From Takakia lepidozioides (Eukaryota; Streptophyta; Takakiopsida; Takakiales; Takakiaceae), in NCBI GenBank assembly GCA_030704615.1, contig CM060732.1, positions 18,726,001-18,790,000 of the forward strand: a stretch of DNA of 64,000 bases, written 5' to 3'. The first letter of the stretch is position 1. Each line of letters starts with the position of its first letter. A program made the translations under genes and the position numbers. The notes beneath the pieces were generated by a model. The model did not search any database. It was given only the letters and a program-made list of their open reading frames with translations, and was not told where the DNA came from. This document shows, piece after piece, positions 31,326 through 41,490 of this stretch.

Positions 31326-31412
31326 ATTGTGGCAGACTACTTTATTGTGCATCTATGTGTGGTGTGGTTTGGACGGCGATGTAGTTGTGTAGCGATATGT
31401 ATGCGCACGACA
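31326..31412 (+). repeat. Inner element, block A2 (right end)
   Basis: The second copy of A, directly after B2 and ending in GCACGACA at the element border. Sequence of the outer element's MTase linker resumes at 31413. Confidence 0.88.
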
Positions 31413-32830
31413 CCATTGATGAGTGAGGGGAGTTCAGTGACATCACCTGGACCTCCTGAATTAGCTCCTGTGGACACGGTGCCCATTACCTGGCAACCAC
31501 CTGACTCAGGGATTTGTTTGCTAGACCTGTTTGGAGGCATGAACACTGGGCTTGCAAGAGTGTTGCAAGCAGGGTTAAAGTACGCAAGTACGTGTATGTG
31601 GAGAAGGATGAGATAGCTCGGCGTATTTCTATACGCCACATCGCCTTGCTCACACACCGGTATCCTGAGTTGTTGTCTCTCTCAGCAATTCAAGGGTATC
31701 AAAAGGCCTTGCCAGCAGACATTACCTTGCTTGGGGCGGATGATTTGGACCGGCATGGTGCCATTGACTTGGTGATAGCCGGATGGCCTTGTCAATGACA
31801 CTCTCCCGCAGGTCATGGGAATGGTTTGCATGATGCACGATCGCATTTGTTTTGGGAGATGTTGCGAGTGTTGCGGGACTTGAAGACGAGGCAAGTGCAA
31901 CCTCTAGGCTATATCTTGGAGAATGTTCCTCTTATGGGGGATTCTCGGGCCAAGGTTATGGCCAGTGTGCATCAGGTGCGGTCTTGGATTGGATCGGCAG
32001 TGCTATTGGATGCAGCAGCGGTGGGATCACACGCGCATCGACCTCGATCGTGGTGGACCAATCTTGCACCACCAGAGCTACTCAAGAGAGCATACGATTC
32101 CATTCAACGACCACCCAATCTCACGGTTGAGGGCATTTTGGACCAAGTGAGACAACCACAGAGGGTGTGACATGATGACCGTTTACCTCTAGCAGTGGTC
32201 AATCGAGTGGGGCAGCCACGTGCGGCCTTGCCTACGCTCATGAGCTTTCCCTCGTCTCATGCTTTTCGAGACAATGGTCCTGGATTGATTTGGGACTGTG
32301 TGCTACATCAATTTTTGGAGCCCAATGCGGATGAGCGAGAGCGGGCAATGGGTTTTAACACGGTCACTACAGATGTGTCAGCTCTGTCAGAGGTATCACG
32401 CCGCCAAGTGTTGGGTCAAGCAATGGATCTAAATTGCTTGACATGGATAATTGGCTTGTGCATGGCCGAGCAACGGAGATTGCAAGCATTGGTGGCTACT
32501 TCTGCACTCCCATTGGATAGTGCATCCTCCCTGCCAACCGGGACGGTTGAGGCAGTGAGTGGGGGCGAGCATAGGATCGTGGGTTGCAAACACCCATGGC
32601 AGATGTGGGATGAGATGCGCAAAGAGAGAGTCATTGGATCTCTCAAGCAGCAGTATGAGGAGTGGGGAGAGCCATAGACTGAGGATCAGTTGGAGGCCAA
32701 TGTGGCCAAGGTTTTTGAAGAGATTGAGAATGTTTCTTGCTCAGAGGATGTTCTCAAGGTGGCTATGGCGAAGCAAGTGGAGGCTACGCCATAGTTAGAT
32801 TGGGCGGACAAGGCCCAAGAGGTTGCTATC
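31413..32830 (+). pseudogene. Outer element C5-cytosine methyltransferase (broken)
   Basis: The motifs match the inner copy: DLFGGMNTGLA at about 31526, YVYVEKDE, GWPCQ at about 31782, YILENVPLMGD at about 31912, HRPRSWWTN near 32037, DERERAMGF near 32328 and RRQVLGQAMDLNCLTW. Defects are a frameshift near 31580, a TGA directly after PCQ (31796-31798), a TGA near 32168 and TAGs at 32675 and 32792. Catalytic residues are unchanged between the breaks, in line with selection on the enzyme before decay. The sequence diverges from the inner copy at many silent positions. Confidence 0.88.
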
Positions 32831-32839
32831 TAGCAACCA
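32831..32839 (+). promoter_or_regulatory. Candidate readthrough stop UAG-CAA-CCA (outer)
   Basis: This is the counterpart of 27511-27519. TAG is in the same frame as the MTase and is followed by CAACCA, again CAR-YYA. Flanking codons have diverged (GCA before it in the inner copy, ATC here), yet the stop and the CAA are kept. Confidence 0.62.
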
Positions 32840-34330
32840 AATGATTCGTCTCCTACCTCCAAGCCCGGTGTACCTAAGGTTGCAGTCACTGAGGACAATT
32901 GGGAACCAGATGTTGGACCTACAGTCACCGGAGGAGAGAGACAGAGGATCCAACGATTTCTAAGGGCTTATAAGAATTGCTTTGCCTTCGGATTGAAGGA
33001 TTTGGGGAGTTTGAAGGGTCAGGAGATTCGTATTGATTTGGCAAGTGACATGCCAATCTTTCGAAGGCCCTACCGGTATAGTGACATGGAGAGGTCATTG
33101 ATCCAGTCACGGACTATGAAGTTGTTCGAAGCTGGATTGGTCTAGTTGTCAGGCGGGGAGTATGCCTTGGCAACGGTGATGCCAGCTAAGAAGGATATCT
33201 ATGGCAATTGGACAGAAAGAAGGATGTGTGGGGACTATCGTCCTGTGAATCGTCAGACTAAGTCCGATAGATATGCCATGCCAACTCCAGAGAAGATCTT
33301 TGATGCCATTGGGCATGCAAAGGTGTTTAACACATTGGACTTGCAATCCGGTTACCACCAGTTGCCAATCAAAGAGGCTGACAAGCAAAAGACGGCATTT
33401 GGGGGATTGACCAACATGAGAAGGATTGTTTGTACCAATGGCGATTCTTACTGTTTGGGTTGAAGAATGCTCCTGCAGAGTTTTAGAGAGTCATGGATAG
33501 GATTCTCGCGGGGCTAGACTTTGCCCGATGCTACATTGATGACATCATTGTCTTTAGTGCTACGGTTGAGGAGCATGAGAGACACCTTCAGGTGGTGTTT
33601 GAGTGCTTGAGAGCGCATGGGTTGAAACTGCACCCCGGAAAGTGCAAGTTCTTCCACAATTAGATTGAGTATCTGGACCACATGATATACCCTGGAGGAT
33701 TGGGTGTTCAACAGACAAAGGTGGAGGCCATTGCATGCATTCCACGCCCCATGGATGTGAGCAGAGTTCGTGCTTTCATGGGATTGGCAAACTACTATCG
33801 ACGGTTTGTCAAGGGATTTAGCAGCGTTGCAAAGGCTCTTACCAAGTTGACCAAGGTGGGTTAGGAGTGGCAGTGGGAGGAGGAGTAGGAGAAAGCCTTT
33901 GAGGAACTCAAGGCTCGATTGACTTCTGCACCTATTCTGAGGCGGCCTTTCCAGCTACATACGGATTGGAGTATGTTGGGGATTGGAGCAGTGCTCACAC
34001 AGGTGGATGATGAGGGAAGAGAGTTCATAGTGGCATATGCTAGCCGCTCGAACAATGATGCCGAGACGAAGTATAGTTCCTATGAAGGGGAGTGTCTAAC
34101 TGCAGTATGGGCAGTGACACATTTCAGATGCTACCTCTATGACAATCTCTTCACCCTTGTCACGGATCACCAACCATTGAAGTGGTTGATGGAGTCAGAC
34201 AAGCTTACAGGGAAGCTTGCACGGTGGGCACTTATGCTTCAAGAGTACGACTTCCAAGTGGTGCATCGAGCCGGTATTGTCAATCGGGATGCAGATGGAT
34301 TGAGTCGTAATCCATGCACGAGCGAGCATG
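32834..34330 (+). pseudogene. pol: Outer element reverse transcriptase and RNase H (broken)
   Basis: RT motifs are GNWTERRMCGDYRPVN, FNTLDLQSGYHQLPI, and CYIDDIIVF at about 33530; RNase H follows from about 33955 (HTDWSMLGIGAVL). Stops at 33145 (TAG for GAG), 33484 (TAG for CAA), 33661 and 33862 (TAG for CAG) and about 33886, plus a frameshift near 33400, kill it. It retains HERHLQ after YIDD, which the inner copy lost. The same domain order and Ty3/gypsy type apply. Confidence 0.85.
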
Positions 34331-34519
34331 ATGATACTGGAGCTCGGTGGCATGATGAGACGGATGAGGAGATGGTGCCAGGATGGCATGCATCGGCCTT
34401 TTTGTGTATTCTAGCAATGGGAGCTCAAGCTGGTCAATCCCATGTGATTGATCATGTAGATAGTGTGCATGACGATCCAGAGACTAGTGAGGAGTTTGGT
34501 GGTGCTAAGGATGTGCATG

Positions 34520-35795
34520 AAGATGCAACAGTATTGGCATACCTTCGTACCGGAGAGGCAGCAGCTAGTGTGACTGTTAAGGAGAGAGATCGGGTCCTAC
34601 AACGAGCCAAGAGGTTCAAGTGGGAGGAGACTCACCTACTCCGGGTATGGGAGGATGGACGAGTGAGGATTGTGCCTCATCCAACACAACGAGCACGATT
34701 GGTACGCCATGCCCATGAGGAGTTGGGACATTTTGGGATGCGGCGCACTCATAGTTTGCTGCAAGGGCAGTATTGGTGGCGATGCATACACACGGATGTG
34801 CAACAGCTAGTGGCAAGGTGCATGGTGTGTGATAGAGTGCGGGCTTCTTTCAACGCCCCTACTTCACAATTACATCTTTTACCCATTATGGGTTTGGGCT
34901 ATCGTTGGAGTCTTGACTTCACAGGCCCATTGTCACTGACAATTCGCCATAACAAGTATGTGCTGGTGATGGTGAAACACTTCTCCAAATGGATTGAACT
35001 GGTGGCATTGCCTGACAAGGCAAGTGAGGGGGCTGCGTATGCATTCTTAGATCGAGTGCTTAGCCATTTTGGTGCTCTAGCCGAGGTACTCACGGACCAG
35101 GGGAAAGAGTTCTTGGGAGAGTTTCAGGCTTTGTGTGAGCAAGCCTTGATATATCACCGCACTACTTCTCGGGATCATCCCGAGGCTGATGGCTTGGCGG
35201 AGAGAGTTGTTCAGACAATCAAGAGAGGTTTGCGTAAGTACGGTTTGCAGAAGGGACACCTAGGAGATTGAGACCTTCAATTACATTGGCTAGCTATGGG
35301 CTATAGGTTCAACAAACAAGCTTCACTTGCCTCCTTCTCACCTTACTTTCTTCTCTTCGGCCGAGAGCCGGATTTGTCTGCATCTATTCGCAGGGAGGCT
35401 GCAATAGTTCTTAACCTTAATGATCCGAATGTGTGGACACAAGCATGTGCCCAACGGGCAGAGTTGTTCAAGAGAGTCATGCCTATGACTTTTGAGAACC
35501 TTGCTATTGCCCAACACCGAGACATATTGAGGTACGCCACTATACGTGGAGGGGGATATCAGCCAAGTGTTCGGCGTTTCCACCCTAAGGACTATGTGTA
35601 TCTGCAGCAGACAGCACCTACGACCTTGGATGTCACAGCAGGACGTGTGATTCTAAGGGTGAGGGAGGTGTTGCCTTCAGGAGTGTTGATTCTGGAGGGT
35701 CAAGATGGCATGGTATGGAAGGACCATGTGCGCAATTGTGCGCCATGTCACCTTCCACATGTGGATGGGATGATAGATCCCAACCTTGCAGTAGT
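34520..35795 (+). pseudogene. pol: Outer element DDE integrase (one stop)
   Basis: The HHCC zinc domain (HAHEELGHFGMRRTH...CMVC) and the D-D-E core (DFTGPLSLT, VLTDQGKEFL, HPEADGLAERVV) are open from 33919 to 35271. There a TGA replaces TGG before the C-terminal part. The Trp that is mutated in the inner copy (GYRWSLDF) is intact here. The C-terminal part, with NCAPCHLPHVDG, leads into the PHD finger. Confidence 0.85.
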
Positions 35796-35962
35796 ACCTG
35801 CAAGGTTGCGCTGCATGCTATGTGGGCATGCTGGTGGCGCCGCAACCATGTTGGTGTGAGACAAATGCTCAAGGGGATGACATATGGGATGTTTGACACC
35901 GTCACTTGACGAGGTTCCTATCGGAGAATGGTTGTGTCCACGATGCCTTGGACAAAGGTAAT
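35796..35962 (+). pseudogene. Outer element PHD finger (two stops)
   Basis: CMLCGHAGGAATMLV is followed by TGA where the inner copy has Cys, then DKC, RG with TGA for Trp, HMGC and WLCPRC. The remaining Cys/His ligands and spacing agree with the inner PHD finger. This shows the domain belongs to the family and not to one copy. Confidence 0.82.
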
Positions 35963-36187
35963 GGGCATGACAATGGTGAGGCAGACAAGTGATCGGGGCT
36001 TCAATGCCATGGATACTCAACTGAAGATCATGGATTGCATGAAGGCGACTAACGAAGGGGCTACGTTTGCACCCGACCTCTTAATCTATCGACCTCAGGT
36101 GTTGGGACTTGTGCGATTGAAGACCAAGCGACGATCTTATTGGGGTGGATACTTGCAAGCTATCCGGTGTTAGAGGGACCTAATCAC
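35963..36187 (+). other. Outer copy of the C-terminal extension
   Basis: This reads MKATNEGATFAPDLLIYRPQ then VLGLVRLKTKRRSYWGGYLQ to a TAG near 36171. Part of it matches the inner copy. It probably is the C-terminal tail of the polyprotein, basic in charge, with no domain recognised. Confidence 0.5.
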
Positions 36188-36201
36188 TAGCTAGGGGGGC
36201 G
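36188..36201 (+). promoter_or_regulatory. Polypurine tract-like sequence (outer)
   Basis: AGCTAGGGGGGCG lies immediately before block A1, identical in its core to the inner copy. Confidence 0.7.
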
Positions 36202-36288
36202 ATTGTGGCATGGCTTTCTAGGACTATATGCTAGGAAGTGTGGTTGGACAGCGATGTATGTTGTGGCACGATGCTTAGGTGCACGACA
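36202..36288 (+). repeat. Outer element, block A1
   Basis: An 87-bp block from ATTGTGGCATGG to GCACGACA, repeated at 36637-36722 with a handful of differences. It is followed by GC and B2, forming GACAGCTGTC at 36285-36294. It shares its start and end motifs, but little of its middle, with the inner A block. Confidence 0.87.
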
Positions 36289-36290
36289 GC

Positions 36291-36639
36291 TGTCATGGTT
36301 TTGTTTGTGATTAGTTAGAAATAGTATTTCTAGCTAATTATGACATTATACATTTATATTTGTATTTTGTTGGCATTGGGACTTCATTTGGTTCCATGTG
36401 CCAAGTGAGGAGGGGAACCTCACTTGGGACGTGGGGAGGTTATCTCCACGTGAGACGTAGGCAGGCTCGTCTTCTTCTAGTCGAGCCTCCCGAGGCCTCT
36501 CTCGCAGCCATAACTCTAGTACTTGAGATGGAGAGTGGGTGAGGTCTGTATGGTGGAGTCTTTTAGCAAAGGTGCCATTGGCTTGACTTATATAACGTGA
36601 TAGAGTGGTTTCTCCTATTTTCACCATTTCCGTATCATT
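36291..36639 (+). repeat. Outer element, block B2
   Basis: The right copy of 1762-2111. The closing ATT is also the first three bases of A2 and of A1. Confidence 0.9.
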
Positions 36640-36722
36640 GTGGCGTGGCTTTCTAGGACTATATGCTAGGAAGTGTGGTTGGACAACTATGTATGTTGTG
36701 GCACGTGCTTAGGTGCACGACA
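36637..36722 (+). repeat. Outer element, block A2 (right end)
   Basis: The second A block, ending GCACGACA at the border with LINE sequence. AACGAG follows, similar to AACGTG at the left flank. Confidence 0.87.
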
Positions 36723-36842
36723 AACGAGTAGTTGTTGTCTCCTTCTTTCGATGCTTCTATGAAAAGCTGCAATCAAAACCCTCCATACCTTTCGAGCTTT
36801 ATACAACAGTTTGAGTGAGCTCTGTATAATATTACTCTAAGA

Positions 36843-37300
36843 GCATCCCCACTCTACGCCTCTCTGGACCCCTGCACCCGTACTTCTCGTATACAGGTTC
36901 AGATTTCCCTCAAAACGTACCACACCCAAGCCTCACTATTGTATATGCCATAAAGGGTGGACCCTAAACCCCTTCTCTTTCACTGTATCCGTGCACGATA
37001 TACAGTGACCTAAACTCGTTCCTCAACCGAGCGTCCCGACCATGGATATGTCAGAGCGTGCCTCCCAGCCTCTCCCTTCAATGATGAAGGCCCCCGGTCG
37101 GTGGGGAACATGATCGAGGAGCGTATGAGAACGTCGCTAGGAACTCAAGCAAGGCGGGAACATAGGATACAGGGGTGTAACGAGGGGCAAGGGTGTGGCT
37201 ACGAGCAGCCGACCCCTTCACACACCTTTCGAGAGTCCTGAACCACCTCCTTCAAAATAGCCATAGAAGGGCCATTTCAGTGAGAAGGGTGGGGATGCTC
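36843..37300. mobile_element. PIF/Harbinger-type MITE
   Basis: 458 bp with terminal inverted repeats GAGCATCCCCAC and GTGGGGATGCTC and a TAA target duplication (36840-36842 and 37301-37303). These are the hallmarks of PIF/Harbinger MITEs. It has no coding capacity and sits in the LINE. Confidence 0.85.
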
Positions 37301-37303
37301 TAA

Positions 37304-38065
37304 CACTTGGAAACGATCCATCAAAGACCAGGGAACATCTAGCTTTCCATATATTCCAAAGAATGTGGGCACGCAGAGTAGCCCAGACAGGAGAGCAGCT
37401 CCATAGAGAATCATCGTAGACATTGAATAGAAGGACAGAGGGATGGAAAGAGTAGTTGGTCAGCAGAGGAACCCAACCATAAGGGGTTTAGCTGCTGATT
37501 GGAGGGCAAGGCTGTGAGCAGAATCCAAGACGGAGGAAGGTGTCTAGTGACAGTCTCCCAACTCGTAGAGGCCCTATGAGCAGATAATTGAGAAGTGACA
37601 GTTTGCATCGGCAAGAGGGAGCTATGGTCCTAGATAGTAAGCCCATCATTTGGAAGATGCTATTAACATTTCAGGATCCCTATTGTAGTTTCCAAACAAG
37701 GGTTGTCTCAAGACCTCATCAGCCGATGAAGGGGCTTATTCAGAGAGACATGGTCTGAAAGCCATGCACTCCACAAAGATTGCCACGCCTTGGAACCTGC
37801 AGGCAGGGGTCTGGGGGGGAAGAACCTTGAACAATCCACCTAAGAGATATTGGCCAAATCTTAGAGGAAGCCGGAACAGCGGAAACGATATGTTCTTTGA
37901 CAAGCATACTCCAAGGGCCAGTAATGTGGGTAAGAGATCGTGGCACCCATTTAGCCAGTAGTGCTAGAATATGAGATTCAGAATCAATAATACCCAATCC
38001 GTCAAGCGTCTTCTTTTGTGTGATCCAACTAACAAGGGCCCTCCGGTTAGGCATGGAAGGGGAGG
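37304..38065 (-). pseudogene. LINE post-RT region (zinc-RVT-like)
   Basis: The minus strand reads PNRRALVSWITQKKTLDGLG then IIDSESHILALLAKW, typical of the region after RT in plant LINEs. ATLRAHILWNIWKAR near 37330-37390 belongs to the zf-RVT part. Several frames are needed. Confidence 0.65.
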
Positions 38066-40190
38066 CTCCCCATCAGCGTTTTTTTTCTTGGCGAAATTTC
38101 GCCAAATTTCGACCTCAACAAAGGAAAAAAAAAAAAAAAAAATGTCATTCACCAGAAACGGATGGATGAGTGGGGCCTTGTCGCCACTGCATGGATGTGC
38201 CTTGGACATGTGTCGTCTGCTTGTGGCAAGGCTCTGACACATGGAGGGGCCACATGCGAGGGCACGGGATTAGGGATTCGCAGCTTCCCCCAAGCTTGCA
38301 CTGCCAGATATCACCAGCGTTTTCCTCCTCGACCGGGTCTTCATTATCGCCATAGCCGCCTCATACATGACACCATTAATTCACCGTTCCCAAGAGTTAT
38401 GTAGAGAGAGTGATTAGGGGCGTATGTGGATTGTGGGGGATTTTGGGTTAGTGGTTTAGGGATTCTGCAAGATTTGTGGATCTTCATGGAGCCGAAGTTG
38501 GAAGCAGGAGAGCGGCCGAGGAGGAGGCACTCCAGGCTGTCAGTGCGGTCTCTTCCGCCTTTCGATTTGGTTCAGAATCAGATAAGTCTCTCACAGCCTC
38601 TGGTTCTTTATTTGTGGTCAATGTATGAGGGTTTCTGCAGCTTGTGGGAAACAATGATTTGATTTAGGGGCTGCACTATCCCACCTTCTTCATCAGATCT
38701 GTCATGGCTCCTTTAAAGGTACCCGTCAACTTCAAATACAAATATTTTTTCAGTGATCGTGTTCCACAACCCACCGACTTGGCATCCTCAAGCCATAGTT
38801 CAGCCTGTTAAGTCGCAAAATCAGAAGCAACCATTGTCGACCCTGCTATCGCTGAACGTTCTGGAGGCCTCCAGGAAGCGAAAGAAGATATATGAACAGA
38901 ATCATGTGTTCCAAGATAGTTGGGCCTGCAAACTGTTGTGGGCTGGATCTGTAGTTGGAGAAGATGCAAAGGTCCATCAAGTCCGCTGGAAAGTATGCAC
39001 TCGCATAGAAGGCCGTGACAAGCTTAAGAAAACCAAAGTTGGATTCACTGTGGAAGCATGTAGGGCGCAGGAAGGCTTTAGTGGCCATGCCTCAAGTTGC
39101 AGTGGGAGATTATTACTTCGTAAGAACCAACTTGCATGTTCAGAATGAGAGATTGTATCCTGCCGCTGGTGGGGATATTGTGGTGCAGCAGGTTATACAG
39201 GGTGTCACTCTTGAAAAGAAAAAGAAGTTGGTACAATTTGCTCTAAGTTTTCACTTGTTGCAGCGAGGGCGCCCAATGACTAACTTTGAGGCCTCACAGT
39301 CTTTGTTTGCCTTTTTGAAAGTTCCTGATAATCCAGCCAAGCATTGGTCGAACAATGCAGGTTGGGAGATGGCTGATTGCATGCACAAAATTATTTGCAA
39401 GCCACAAAACAGACTGTGCAGGCATCCAAGTTTGTGGCCTTCAGTGCAGATGATGTCACAACCATAGATAATCAGTCTTGGTTGTCAGTGTATGCGAATG
39501 TGGTAAAGAACTGGAGGCGTGTTCCTGTATTGTTGACACTTGAACGCATGGTGGAAGAGGGCAATGCAGATAACATTAAGGAAATGATTTGGGGTTGGCG
39601 GTCTGACAGAGGACCAAATTGGAGAGCGACTGATGTGCATGGGGGCTGATGGTGTGAATGTTTTCCAGGGCATAAGGACTGGAGTCACAGTTCAGCTTAG
39701 GGATAAGCATGCTCCATACATGTTTGGAGTCCATTGCATGACTCATAGAACCAATCTGGCTGTGCAAACGCTGTCCACGCTGCCCATGGTTTCAAAGACG
39801 GAGGACTTGCTCACTGCCTTGTACGGATATTTCTCTAGCTCTCCAAAACGTCATCTTGAATTTACTAAGCTTGCTGAGATCGTGGAAACATAGGGACTCA
39901 ATGGTGACAAACACAAGTAAAATGTCAATCCATTCACCACACACAGAATTTGGGAAGGACAGGATTCGCCAGTGCATACCTACTTTGCATTATCCTTGTA
40001 TGCCACTTGGAGCAGCCTTCAAATTAACACATTCGCAAATTACGCCCATGTGCTGAAACAAAGAAGCCAGCAGTTTAGAACAATATTACCCTTGAGAAGC
40101 CAGAACTGCCCAGCTGGCAGGGATGAGGCTGCCATTCGTGCTCCATTCGATTTTTTAAAAAAAAAGAAAAAAAAAAACGCCGCTTCCCAC
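38066..40190 (+). mobile_element. BED/hAT-like DNA transposon remnant inserted in the LINE
   Basis: It lies between two LINE parts. The left edge has AGCGTTTTTTTTCTTGGCG and the right edge the inverse of GGCGTTTTTTTTTTC, a weak terminal inverted repeat. Inside, plus-strand frames at 38870-39900 give a BED-like or related zinc-binding N-terminus, then DNPAKHWSNNAGWEMAD, FSADDVTTIDNQSWLSVYA and VHCMTHRTNLAVQTL. These resemble DUF4371/C17orf113-like hAT-derived proteins. Frames change at least four times, so it is a pseudogene. The class is inferred from remembered motif style and should be treated as tentative. Confidence 0.5.
38870..39895 (+). pseudogene. hAT/DUF4371-like transposase fragments
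   Basis: Overlapping open frames (38753-39148, 39015-39467, 39377-39649, 39633-39893) together read as one protein: a zinc-binding-like block, LWKHVGRRKALVAMPQVAVG, LQRGRPMTNFEASQSLFAFL, SADDVTTIDNQ, and a CMTHRTNLAVQTLS block that in hAT-type proteins holds conserved Cys and His. Shifts between frames show decay. It shares no sequence with the retroelements around it. Confidence 0.5.
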
Positions 40191-41215
40191 ATAAAGTTTC
40201 AAACATTTGATTTGCTTTGATGATGACTGAGCCAAGAAACCATACAGAGGCAATAAACTAGGTTGAGGCAAGAAGGATTTGGTTCAGGATGAGGGCTCTG
40301 CCCGTGATTGAAAGGTGGATTAAGCTCCAGAGCCAGTTTCCTTTTTAGGTCAGTAAGAACAGAGGAGCATCTTTGCAGATCAGTAAGGTCATGCCCAATT
40401 AGTTGACCCAGTAAGGAGTGAGATTGACCAAGTAAGGAGTGAGATTGACCATCAGGAAGCCAAGATAGGCCAAGGTTGTCACCCCAGGGATCACAGTGTG
40501 CAGCTGTAGTAGAGTCATTTGAGCGAGAGAGGAGACCCACTGATTTCCTCCAATCAATAGGGAGCCCTTAGGCCGAACAGAATGTAGAGAGAGCTTCTAA
40601 TGAACAAGTGACATTGAGAGATGTATTGTTATCGATGAGGAGTACGTTGTTGTCAGCATATAAGGAAGACTTAATGGAGAAGGAGAAGGAGGGTGGAATG
40701 GATCTAGGCACTCTCAGCCCCTTAATATCATGACGTGATTCCAGCGGATGACCCAAGCCATCTGTTGCAATGAGGAATAAAAAAGGAGCCAACTATAATT
40801 TTCCATAATCATCAAATCAAACTCTGAAAAACCTTGGGACTTCTTGTGTAGGTCGCACAGTGGACTTTTTCTAGCCACCGTAGCTTGCTTTCACCCAGTG
40901 CGTTGTTGTCAGCATATAAGGAAGACTTAATGGAGAAGGAGGGACATGGAATGGATCTAGGCACTCTCAGCCCCTTAATATCATGACGTGATTCCAGCAG
41001 ATGACCCAAGCCATCTGTTGCAATGAGGAATAAAAAACGAGCCAAGGGGCCCAACCCTGTCGGACGGATATGTGTAGCGGGAAGGACTGGGAGAGAGCTC
41101 CATTGACAGAGACTTCCCTAGAGCCGGAGGATAGAAGAATTCAATCCAGGAAATGAATGGGCCTGAAAATGCCCGATTTTTCCAATGCACAAAGATTGAA
41201 GGACTCTTATCCATG
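40190..41215 (-). pseudogene. LINE reverse transcriptase, C-terminal half, partly duplicated
   Basis: The minus strand carries SLYADNN (the YADD-box region, altered) twice, at about 40625-40690 and 40890-40930, in a direct duplication of about 140 bp (40652-40790 and 40908-41044). Downstream it reads LEALSTFCSA and GLPIDWRKSVGLLSR, the usual thumb-side block. Upstream, FVHWKNRAFSGPFISWIEFF fits the RT palm. Confidence 0.65.
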
Positions 41216-41490
41216 AAAAGGGCGACAGAGATCTGATTACCAATTACGGACCCATTACTCTTCTCAATTCGTCGTACAAGATTATTGCTAAGACCTTAGC
41301 ATTATGTCTTCAGCCTCTTCTCCCGAAGCTCATTCGCCCGGAACGGACTGGCTTCTTGAAAAAATGAATGATACTGGATAATGTTCTATTAGCTAATGAA
41401 GCTATGCACCATACCTATAATTCAAATAAGCCCTTGGCTATGCTAATGCTCAATTTTGAAAAAGCTTTTGACTCCTTGCGAAAGCTGAGA
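41216..41490 (+). pseudogene. Inverted LINE reverse transcriptase segment
   Basis: On the plus strand, opposite to the rest of the LINE, it reads NYGPITLLNSSYKIIAKTLA and LMLNFEKAFDSL. These are RT motifs that belong between the flanking minus-strand segments. So about 275 bp have been inverted in place. Confidence 0.7.

Larger units (their letters stand above)
7162..31412 (+). mobile_element. Inner Ty3/gypsy-like element with MTase and PHD finger (younger copy)
   Basis: This is the same family and gene order as the outer copy, inserted in its protease-MTase linker. It starts TGTCAAG and ends GCACGACA. The left block (7162-7512) matches 30983-31325 with about six substitutions and one 9-bp indel. 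The block 30894-30980 matches 31326-31412 with two differences. Flanks TCAT and CCAT could be an imperfect 4-bp target duplication. It is split by a CACTA transposon at 11773-25448. Without that insertion it is about 10.6 kb. A few stops and two frameshifts in pol inactivate it, but the MTase frame is open. Confidence 0.88.
1762..36722 (+). mobile_element. Outer Ty3/gypsy-like element with MTase and PHD finger (older copy)
   Basis: The element begins TGTCATGG and ends GCACGACA. It carries Gag, protease, C5-MTase, RT, RNase H, integrase and PHD finger in that order, split by the inner copy at 7162-31412. The left terminal block (1762-2111) recurs at 36291-36639 with about 17 differences, roughly 95% identity by eye. 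The 36202-36288 block recurs at 36637-36722. Flanks share AACG (AACGTG left, AACGAG right), a plausible target duplication with one mismatch if 6 bp. All coding domains have stops or frameshifts. It inserted into the minus-strand LINE. Element length without the inner copy is about 10.7 kb. Confidence 0.85.

Noticed and set aside
1756-36728. Perfect target site duplications for the two retroelements
   Set aside because: Only imperfect candidates exist (AACGTG/AACGAG; TCAT/CCAT) and they suggest different lengths, so the duplication size is left open.
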